Translations under genes and position numbers: made by a program
From: Acidimicrobiales bacterium
Lineage (GTDB): Bacteria; Actinomycetota; Acidimicrobiia; Acidimicrobiales; Ilumatobacteraceae
Assembly (NCBI GenBank): GCA_030830415.1
Contig: JAURNB010000019.1
Location: forward strand, 1 to 6,859
Length of the DNA stretch: 6,859 nt
Reading direction: 5' to 3'
The notes under the pieces: generated by a model
Told to the model about the DNA's origin: nothing
The model's input: only the letters and a program-made list of their open reading frames with translations
Database searches by the model: none
In this document: positions 1-4,825 of the stretch, one piece after another
Layout: each line of letters starts with the position of its first letter
Position numbering within the stretch: position 1 is the stretch's first letter

Positions 1-211
1 CTGCCTCAACCTCATTTTCATTAGCCACATCGGTTTTCACAAAAATTGCTTTGTCGCCGAATTGTTTGGCGAAGGCGTTTCCCGCCTCTACCTGAATGTC
101 GGCAACAACGCAGCGGGCTCCCTCTGCAATGAAGCGTTCTACGGTGCCAGCGCCAATACCGCTTGCACCACCAGTGATGACTGCTACTTTTCCTTCAAGA
201 CGACCGGCCAT
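1..211 (-). CDS. Short-chain dehydrogenase/reductase (SDR), N-terminal part only
   Basis: This is the first 70 codons of a classical SDR oxidoreductase; the rest lies beyond the left edge. The translation starts MAGRLEGKVAVITGG. It has the glycine-rich cofactor motif TGGASGIG at residues 13-20, a second beta strand ending VVAD with Asp38, and the TDV motif after beta 4 near residues 60-62. In this family an acidic residue at the end of beta 2 usually means a preference for NAD(H) over NADP(H). The catalytic Ser-Tyr-Lys part is not in the window, so the substrate cannot be judged. The start is well supported, because an AAAGGAA ribosome-binding site lies 5 bases upstream and the usual SDR N-terminus follows at once. 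The gene is divergent from the FKBP gene and shares an 81-base intergenic region with it. It is a different paralogue from the SDR at the right end, which has Arg residues at the cofactor-selecting position. Confidence 0.9.
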   Translation of the reverse strand, partial: MAGRLEGKVAVITGGASGIGAGTVERFIAEGARCVVADIQVEAGNAFAKQFGDKAIFVKTDVANENEVEA

Positions 212-216
212 ATGGG

Positions 217-223
217 TTCCTTT
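217..223 (-). promoter_or_regulatory. Ribosome-binding site of the left-edge SDR
   Basis: On the minus strand AAAGGAA lies 5 bases before the ATG at 211. It is the clearest Shine-Dalgarno sequence in the window, and it sets this gene apart from the several starts here that lack one. Confidence 0.65.
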
Positions 224-230
224 GTATTGG

Positions 231-241
231 GCAGTTACTGC
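231..241. promoter_or_regulatory. Small dyad (possible operator) between divergent genes
   Basis: GCAGT-T-ACTGC is a perfect 5-bp dyad around one central base. It sits in the intergenic region shared by the divergent SDR and FKBP genes, a usual place for a repressor or activator site. The arms are short, so chance is a real alternative, and I recognise no known regulator consensus. Confidence 0.2.
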
Positions 242-280
242 ACTTGGGAGAAACGGTAGCCGTCAGGTACATGAAGTAGA

Positions 281-286
281 TAAGTT
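281..286 (+). promoter_or_regulatory. Candidate -10 box of the FKBP gene, near-leaderless start
   Basis: TAAGTT fits the actinobacterial -10 pattern TANNNT and ends exactly 6 bases before the ATG at 293, so transcription would begin at or next to the start codon. A GGAG at 287-290 also lies only 2 bases before the ATG, which is too close for a good Shine-Dalgarno. I see no convincing -35 box. Confidence 0.4.
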
Positions 287-292
287 GGAGAA

Positions 293-664
293 ATGTCCTC
301 TAAGCCATCAGTTTCCATTCCATCAACGAACCCACCTGCTGACCTCGTCATTGAAGACCTCACTGTAGGAACTGGCAAGGAAGCCACCAAAGGCACCAAC
401 GTTGAAGTGCACTATGTCGGCGTTGCATGGAGCACCGGTAAACAGTTCGATGCAAGCTGGGATCGCAATGAGGCATTTGAGTTTCGTCTTGGCGCAGGCC
501 AAGTCATTGCCGGCTGGGACCAAGGTGTTGCAGGTATGAAAGTGGGAGGCCGTCGTTCGCTCACTATTCCTGCGCATTTGGGTTACGGCAATCAGGGCGC
601 AGGTGGAGTCATTAAGGGTGGCGAAACCCTCGTTTTCGTCGTTGATCTATTGAACGTCAACTAA
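293..664 (+). CDS. FKBP-type peptidyl-prolyl cis-trans isomerase
   Basis: This is a single-domain FKBP of 123 residues that catalyses cis-trans isomerisation of Xaa-Pro bonds. It has no signal peptide or membrane segment, so it should be cytoplasmic. After a Pro/Ser-rich lead of about 18 residues, the FKBP fold covers residues 19-121. The active-site residues known from human FKBP12 can be placed one by one: Tyr41, Phe52-Asp53, Phe64, Val71-Ile72, Trp75, Tyr98 and Phe115, in the contexts HYVG, FDAS, VIAGWDQGV, LGYG and LVFVVDLL. There is no IF (insert-in-flap) domain as in SlyD and no trigger-factor domain; the length matches the minimal bacterial FKBPs. The start is the only reasonable one, since in-frame stops lie just upstream. 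The 106-base gap and a candidate promoter before the next gene suggest it is transcribed on its own. Family assignment is firm, but the client protein is unknown. Confidence 0.95.
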   Translation: MSSKPSVSIPSTNPPADLVIEDLTVGTGKEATKGTNVEVHYVGVAWSTGKQFDASWDRNEAFEFRLGAGQVIAGWDQGVAGMKVGGRRSLTIPAHLGYGNQGAGGVIKGGETLVFVVDLLNVN

Positions 665-673
665 ATACATGAG

Positions 674-688
674 GTAGGCTTGCCCTAC
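674..688 (+). terminator. Weak hairpin downstream of FKBP
   Basis: GTAGG and CCTAC form a 5-bp stem with a 5-base loop, beginning 9 bases after the FKBP stop codon. No T-run follows. It could be a weak U-less terminator of the kind proposed for actinobacteria, but a stem this short is also expected by chance. Confidence 0.2.
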
Positions 689-737
689 GAAACAGATGCG
701 CACCAGCGTGTCGCTTCAATGTGCTGTAAGTGTCATG

Positions 738-765
738 TTGAAGGTAATCGAGACTTACATATGGT
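738..765 (+). promoter_or_regulatory. Candidate promoter of the saccharopine-dehydrogenase-like gene
   Basis: TTGAAG (738-743; 4 of 6 match to TTGACA) is 16 bases from TATGGT (760-765; fits TANNNT). The -10 box ends 5 bases before the ATG at 771, so the transcript would start at about the first base of the codon and be leaderless. No proper Shine-Dalgarno is present. Of the five start-proximal -10 candidates in the window, this is the only one with a plausible -35 box. Confidence 0.45.
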
Positions 766-770
766 GACTT

Positions 771-2057
771 ATGAATATCCTCGTAGTGGGAGCAGGAGGT
801 GTAGGGGCCTCAATGGCTTCTATCGCCGAGACCAGGTCGTTCTTTACGTCTTTCGTATTGGCCGACATCACAAAGGCCCGAGCAGAAGAGGCCATTGCTG
901 AACTTGACGACCCTGGAAGATTCATCGCCGAAGAGGTTGATGCTCGTAATGAAGCAGACCTTGTAGCGCTCATTCAGCGTGTGAATGCCGACATTGTTAT
1001 CAACGCCTGCGACCCACGTTTGAACGACCCTATTTTCAATGCGGCCTACACCGCAGGTTGCAGTTACATCGATATGGCGATGAACTTGAGTACGCCGCAC
1101 CTCACAAACCCATATGAAGAAGTGGGAACTCCGCTGGGAGAAAATCAAATTGCTTCCGATGAGAAGTGGCGTGAGCGTGGCATCTTGGCGTTGGTCGGAA
1201 TGGGCGTCGAGCCCGGGCTCAGCGATATTTTTGCGCGCTACGCAGCCGATCATTTATTTGACACCATCGATGAAATTGGAGTGCGCGATGGTTCGAACTT
1301 GTCTATTGACGGTTTAGATTTCGCCCCAACATTTTCTATTTGGACCACTATTGAAGAATGTTTGAATCCACCCATTGTGTGGGACTCCACTCGCGGTTTG
1401 TATACAACCGACTGCTTTAGCGAGCCCGAGGTGTTTCACTTTCCAGCAGGCATTGGCCCGATTGAATGCGTGAACGTTGAACACGAAGAAGTGATTCTTG
1501 TTCCACGTGAGGTCGACTGCAATCGCGTGACTTTCAAATATGGTCTTGGCGCAGAATTCATCGACTGGTTGAAAACGTTTGCGTATTTGGGTCTCGACAG
1601 CACAGAAAAAATTCGTGTTGGCGATGTGAGTGTTTCGCCACGTGACGTATTGGCATCGGTATTGCCGAACCCGGCAAAATTGGGCCACCTCATGCACGGC
1701 AAAACCTGTGCAGGCACATGGGTACGCGGTACCTACGACGGCGCACCAAGAGAGGTATATCTGTACCACGTTGCCGATAACGAGACCACCATGCGGGAGT
1801 GGGGTTCGCAGGCGGTGTTGTGGCAAACAGCAGTGTGCCCCGTGGTTGCCCTGGAATTGCTGTGCAATGGAAGCTGGAAAGCCACAGGGGTTCGTGGTCC
1901 AGAAGCATTCGATGCAGTGCCATTTTTGAACCTATTAGGTGACTACAGCACGCATCACGGAATGGTGGAAATGGGTCCTGGTCTGTGGCCGAGCCCGAAA
2001 CCCACTGGGCAGCCAGGGTGGGATCGCCCCGTCCGACGTGCCATCGTTCCTGCTTAA
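771..2057 (+). CDS. Saccharopine dehydrogenase family NAD(P)-dependent oxidoreductase
   Basis: This 428-residue protein belongs to the saccharopine dehydrogenase / lysine 6-dehydrogenase / carboxynorspermidine dehydrogenase superfamily, whose members act on amino acids or form and cleave secondary amines. The Rossmann fold starts at once with MNILVVGAGGVG (G7, G9, G10, G12), and beta 2 ends in Asp32 (LADIT), which suggests NAD(H). The middle has the family-typical G-x-x-PG element (GVEPG, 145-149). The C-terminal domain carries VSPRDVLASVLP (287-298), a strand-rich segment near 315-335 and a GVRGPEAFD stretch at 373-381, all like family members. An in-frame TGA at 765-767 fixes the ATG at 771 as the earliest start. 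It lies 16 bases before the Rieske oxygenase gene on the same strand, so it probably acts in the same pathway. The exact reaction cannot be read from sequence; a homospermidine-synthase-like or lysine-dehydrogenase-like activity are alternatives. Family is sure, substrate unknown. Confidence 0.88.
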   Translation: MNILVVGAGGVGASMASIAETRSFFTSFVLADITKARAEEAIAELDDPGRFIAEEVDARNEADLVALIQRVNADIVINACDPRLNDPIFNAAYTAGCSYIDMAMNLSTPHLTNPYEEVGTPLGENQIASDEKWRERGILALVGMGVEPGLSDIFARYAADHLFDTIDEIGVRDGSNLSIDGLDFAPTFSIWTTIEECLNPPIVWDSTRGLYTTDCFSEPEVFHFPAGIGPIECVNVEHEEVILVPREVDCNRVTFKYGLGAEFIDWLKTFAYLGLDSTEKIRVGDVSVSPRDVLASVLPNPAKLGHLMHGKTCAGTWVRGTYDGAPREVYLYHVADNETTMREWGSQAVLWQTAVCPVVALELLCNGSWKATGVRGPEAFDAVPFLNLLGDYSTHHGMVEMGPGLWPSPKPTGQPGWDRPVRRAIVPA

Positions 2058-2061
2058 CGCC

Positions 2062-2067
2062 TATCGT
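2062..2067 (+). promoter_or_regulatory. Candidate internal -10 box before the Rieske gene
   Basis: TATCGT fits TANNNT and ends 6 bases before the ATG at 2074. It lies wholly inside the 16-base gap after the preceding stop codon. There is no Shine-Dalgarno here, so a separate leaderless transcript of the oxygenase gene is possible besides read-through from the gene before. No -35 box is visible. Confidence 0.35.
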
Positions 2068-2073
2068 TAGTAC

Positions 2074-3423
2074 ATGACCGCAACAGACTCAGGCCTACGT
2101 AAGTCTCCAGGTATCACGTACCAGGAATTACTCGATACCGATACCCATCCTGTTCCCGAAGTGCTTCGCCTCGAATCACCTCGTTACCTTGGTTCCGCCG
2201 ATGTTTCTATCGACCGATTCATTACACGTGAATGGCACGAACTTGAAAAAGAACGCCTGTGGGGAAAAGTGTGGCAGTTTGCTTGCCGCGAAGAGCACAT
2301 TCCTGAGCCAGGCGACTACATCGTTTACGAAATTTGCAACAAGTCATACATCGTGATGCGTCAAAGTGATGGAACCATCAAGTCGTACGTCAATGCATGT
2401 TTGCATCGCGGCCGTCAGCTCAAGCAGTACGACGGTAAGTGCAGCGAAATTCGTTGTGCATTCCATGGTTTTGCGTGGACCAATGAAGGCAACCTCAAAG
2501 ACATTCCTGCTGGTTGGGACTTCGAGCATGTCACCCCAAGTGAATTCGGTTTGCCCGATGTCAAAGTGGGCACATGGTCTGGTTTTGTTTTCATTAACCC
2601 CGACCCACGTGCACAATCATTTGAAAGTTTCATTGGCGATCTCCCACAGCACTTTGAGCGTTGGGATCTTGAGAATCGTTACGTACAAGCACACGTTGCT
2701 AAGAAACTCAATTGCAACTGGAAAATTGCACAGGAAGCATTCAGCGAGGCGTATCACGTCAACGCAACGCATCCGCAAATCATGAACTACCTTGGCGACA
2801 CAAATAGCCAAGTAGATATTTGGGACACCTTTAGCCGTGTTATTACGCCCGGTGGAACACCAAGCCCATTGCTCAAGCACATGGTCAATGAAGCCGACAT
2901 TATGCGCGCCATGATGGACGTGCGTGTCGATGAAGAATTACCAGTGGAAATTCCCGATGGCAAAACTGCTCGCGAAGTGGGCGCATCTTCAGCTCGCGAT
3001 CGCTGGCGCACCATTGTTGGCGACAAGGTTGACGAATGGTCAGATGCTGAATACCTCGATGCAATTGACTACACCTTGTTCCCCAACTTCCATCCATGGG
3101 GCTCGTACAACCGCATCGTGTACCGCTTCCGTCCACTTGGCGACAACCATCGTCAATCGGTGATGGAGTGCTTCTTCTTGTCGCCATTTGTTGGTGAGCG
3201 TCCAGCACCTGCTGAACTGCACATGCTCGATTTCGACGAGCCATGGTCGAGTGCGGTGGAGTTGAGCACATTAGGAAAAGTGTTCGACCAAGACGTCTTC
3301 AACATGGAGCGCGTGCAAATGGGTCTAGAAACAACAGTGAAGCCTGGTGTTACTTTGGCCAACTATCAAGAGTCCAAAGTGCGCTGGTTCCACGTCATGC
3401 TCGACGAATACCTGGGGGTATAA
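2074..3423 (+). CDS. Rieske non-heme iron oxygenase, alpha (catalytic) subunit
   Basis: This 449-residue oxygenase uses O2 and two electrons to hydroxylate or N/O-dealkylate its substrate. The N-terminal Rieske [2Fe-2S] domain has the ligands Cys109-x-His111 and Cys128-x2-His131 with 16 residues between the pairs. The catalytic domain has the mononuclear iron ligands His228 and His233 in AYHVNATHPQ, after the family-typical NWK at 215-217. The third ligand is most likely Asp407 (FDQDVFNMERVQ; Asp405 is the alternative). The residue three before His228, which normally is the Asp bridging the Rieske and iron centres, is Glu225. A Glu there is known in carnitine-oxygenase-type (CntA) enzymes acting on N-methylated compounds. 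The length fits a homo-oligomeric alpha-only enzyme, and no beta subunit, ferredoxin or reductase gene is nearby. An in-frame TAG at 2068-2070 fixes the start. The gene is followed after 2 bases by a small unknown gene. Family is certain; the substrate is not known. Confidence 0.95.
   Translation: MTATDSGLRKSPGITYQELLDTDTHPVPEVLRLESPRYLGSADVSIDRFITREWHELEKERLWGKVWQFACREEHIPEPGDYIVYEICNKSYIVMRQSDGTIKSYVNACLHRGRQLKQYDGKCSEIRCAFHGFAWTNEGNLKDIPAGWDFEHVTPSEFGLPDVKVGTWSGFVFINPDPRAQSFESFIGDLPQHFERWDLENRYVQAHVAKKLNCNWKIAQEAFSEAYHVNATHPQIMNYLGDTNSQVDIWDTFSRVITPGGTPSPLLKHMVNEADIMRAMMDVRVDEELPVEIPDGKTAREVGASSARDRWRTIVGDKVDEWSDAEYLDAIDYTLFPNFHPWGSYNRIVYRFRPLGDNHRQSVMECFFLSPFVGERPAPAELHMLDFDEPWSSAVELSTLGKVFDQDVFNMERVQMGLETTVKPGVTLANYQESKVRWFHVMLDEYLGV
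3414..3418 (+). promoter_or_regulatory. Ribosome-binding site of the 71-residue gene
   Basis: GGGGG lies 7 bases before the ATG at 3426 and within the last codons of the oxygenase gene. With only CA between the TAA and the ATG, this supports translational coupling and picks the ATG at 3426 over upstream in-frame ATGs that would overlap the oxygenase gene. Confidence 0.55.
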
Positions 3424-3425
3424 CA

Positions 3426-3641
3426 ATGCTCGGCATCACACACCCGCTCTCTGGATTGCTCTACGAACAAGACGGACAAGGCAATATCAAGGTCAGCGAT
3501 GGCGCTAAATGGGGCCTTTTCCGTACCGACGGCAAGTGGATCACAGGTGAAATTTTTGAATGCGACCCGCAGCTGTGCGGTTGGGTTGGCGGACCAAAAT
3601 TTGTGAACTATCGCCTCGACACTTCTTTCGATAAGCGCTAG
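3426..3641 (+). CDS. Small uncharacterised protein coupled to the Rieske oxygenase
   Basis: I do not recognise this family. The product is 71 residues, soluble, with no signal peptide or membrane segment. It begins MLGITHPLSGLLYEQ and looks strand-rich, with short beta-hairpin-like stretches such as GLFRTDGKW at 30-38 and GEIFECD at 41-47. Gly (10), Trp (3) and aromatic residues are frequent. It has only two Cys (Cys46 and Cys51, CDPQLC), so it is not a ferredoxin, and it is far too short for the usual oxygenase beta subunit of about 160-180 residues. Reasons to believe it is real: a GGGGG ribosome-binding site at the right spacing, 2-base spacing to the oxygenase stop codon, an ordinary protein-like composition, and a strong inverted repeat 5 bases after its own stop. 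Its position suggests an accessory, assembly or regulatory role for the oxygenase; this is inference. A longer reading from 3243 is possible only by overlapping the oxygenase gene in another frame. Confidence 0.75.
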   Translation: MLGITHPLSGLLYEQDGQGNIKVSDGAKWGLFRTDGKWITGEIFECDPQLCGWVGGPKFVNYRLDTSFDKR

Positions 3642-3646
3642 TTCAT

Positions 3647-3678
3647 ACTCCTCGATACCTTAAAAAGTATCGAGGAGT
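3647..3678. terminator. Bidirectional hairpin between convergent gene clusters
   Basis: A perfect 12-bp inverted repeat (ACTCCTCGATAC at 3647-3658, GTATCGAGGAGT at 3667-3678) has an 8-base loop. It starts 5 bases after the TAG of the 71-residue gene, and its right arm lies inside the last codons of the convergent phosphotransferase gene, whose TAA is in the loop. No T-run follows on either strand, so it is not a textbook intrinsic terminator. U-less hairpins are proposed terminators in actinobacteria, and the convergent position fits that role in both directions. Confidence 0.7.
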
Positions 3679-4772
3679 GCAATGCCGTCGAGGTCGCCAA
3701 TGGCGCTACTTGAACGCGTCACCATTGCTGTCATAAACGCTTTACCGCGCTCATTCGATGGGTCGAGTGTTCCGGCAATAACGGTGGCATAGACCCACAG
3801 ATATAACACTGCGCGGCGGTACTCATCCCATGCTTGATCTGCGGTGTAGTTCTTTACACCATTTTTGAGCAGCTCGCTATGCCACATTGCAACAAGAGCA
3901 CGCTCGTTGTCGCGGCGCTCGGTGACATCCATATTGTGGCTGAGTAAGTACGCAAGGTCTTGAACACCCTTAGAGCGCAAGGTGCCCTGCCAGTCGAGAA
4001 CAGCCATTGGAGCGTGGTCGGGCTCAACGCCAAACATGAGGTTGTCCATGCGCCAGTCGCCGTGCACCAATGTGTGTGGGTGCGAAACAATCCACTCTTG
4101 CATTTTGGGAACTGTTGCAAGGAACTTGTCTTTGTTGTTCTTCAATTCTGGGCTAATGACGTCACCAAAAATGGCAACCATTGCATCCCAGCCCGCAGTG
4201 GCACCTTGCAACATGGCGTCGGAGTGAACGGTAGGGAAGTGATAGGGCACAAATTGGAACTCATCGGAATCGACTTTCTCCCAAAACGCAGCATGCAGTT
4301 TTGCCATTTCAATAATTGACATCTCTGCCTGCTTGACGCTGCAACCTTCTACTTGGTCGCCAAGGGCGTAACCCGAGAGGTCTTCCATCACCATGATGAA
4401 TGATGAAGCTGATGTGGTGTGTGCGAAGTACAGCTTGGGCAGACGCAGACCTGCCTTCGGGCCGAGCAGTTGACAAAAACGCACTTCACGTTCATACACA
4501 TTGAACGTGGTGGCAACAGCCAAGTTGCCTTCGACTTCGGTGGGGTATTTCACCACAACAGACTTTGGCGCATTTCCTGCATCACCAGAATAAGTGGGTG
4601 TGACTACTTCAATGAGTCCGAGCATTCCTACGCCAACACCAATGGGGCGACGCGCAATGCTCGAAATGCCTGCACTTGCTGGCATTGAATTACTCGACTT
4701 CAGTGCCGCCTCTAACCAAGCGGTAGTGATTTCGTCGGGGCGCAGTGGGTAGTTGTTTGGATCAATTGTCAT
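3660..4772 (-). CDS. APH/ecdysteroid-kinase-like phosphotransferase
   Basis: This 370-residue protein has the aminoglycoside-phosphotransferase / EcKL protein-kinase-like fold, which transfers phosphate from ATP to a small hydroxylated molecule. Visible kinase elements are Lys75 in VVVKYP (ATP lysine), acidic residues in YERE at 93-96 (helix C partner), the hinge VMEDLSG at 128-134, the catalytic loop HGDWRMDN at 237-244 (Asp239 base, Asn244 metal ligand), and Asp260 in LDWQG taking the DFG role. The DWQG....GVQDLAYLL pattern (260-277) is closer to the EcKL/DUF1679-type and related phosphotransferase families than to true antibiotic kinases, so resistance is unlikely. No signal peptide is seen; it is cytoplasmic. 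It is the last gene of the minus-strand cluster, 53 bases after the epoxide hydrolase. The start lacks a Shine-Dalgarno and follows a candidate extended -10 box by 7 bases. The substrate is unknown; an alcohol made in the same pathway is a reasonable guess. Confidence 0.88.
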   Translation of the reverse strand: MTIDPNNYPLRPDEITTAWLEAALKSSNSMPASAGISSIARRPIGVGVGMLGLIEVVTPTYSGDAGNAPKSVVVKYPTEVEGNLAVATTFNVYEREVRFCQLLGPKAGLRLPKLYFAHTTSASSFIMVMEDLSGYALGDQVEGCSVKQAEMSIIEMAKLHAAFWEKVDSDEFQFVPYHFPTVHSDAMLQGATAGWDAMVAIFGDVISPELKNNKDKFLATVPKMQEWIVSHPHTLVHGDWRMDNLMFGVEPDHAPMAVLDWQGTLRSKGVQDLAYLLSHNMDVTERRDNERALVAMWHSELLKNGVKNYTADQAWDEYRRAVLYLWVYATVIAGTLDPSNERGKAFMTAMVTRSSSAIGDLDGIALLDTF

Positions 4773-4795
4773 AGAGAAAAAAATAGCATTTCTCT
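4773..4795 (-). repeat. 7-bp inverted repeat abutting the phosphotransferase start codon
   Basis: AGAGAAA at 4773-4779 and TTTCTCT at 4789-4795 form a perfect stem with a 9-base loop that ends directly at the ATG. If a transcript comes from the upstream genes, this A/U-rich hairpin would sit right at the start codon and enclose the only purine-rich stretch (GAGAG). The stem is weak; its role is unclear. Confidence 0.35.
4780..4788 (-). promoter_or_regulatory. Candidate extended -10 box before the phosphotransferase gene
   Basis: On the minus strand TGC-TATTTT gives the extended -10 pattern TGN followed by TANNNT, ending 7 bases before the ATG at 4772. It would give an almost leaderless transcript that starts inside the cluster. 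An expected -35 box is not seen, only a T-rich stretch. Confidence 0.4.
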
Positions 4796-4825
4796 CAACA
4801 GGAAAAAACCAAACAAAAGTTGTAG

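Noticed and set aside
62..368. Plus-strand open frames across the left-edge SDR and the FKBP start
   Set aside because: They are antisense to the SDR, whose translation has clear Rossmann motifs. The reading is low in complexity and matches nothing known.
719..901. Possible small protein starting MCCKCH
   Set aside because: The Cys-rich start is tempting, but the frame runs across the beginning of the well-supported dehydrogenase gene, has no ribosome-binding site and becomes Arg-rich out-of-frame text.
810..1826. Long minus-strand open frames of 147 and 170 residues
   Set aside because: They are antisense to the dehydrogenase gene and rich in Cys, His and Arg as expected for shadow frames.
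3243..3425. In-frame upstream extension of the 71-residue gene (132-residue reading frame)
   Set aside because: It overlaps the Rieske oxygenase gene in another frame, and the extra part is Arg-rich and not protein-like. The ATG at 3426 has its own ribosome-binding site.
3660..4772. Aminoglycoside resistance gene
   Set aside because: The fold is shared with antibiotic phosphotransferases, but the DWQG and GVQDLAYLL pattern fits EcKL-like and other metabolic phosphotransferases, and the neighbours are catabolic.
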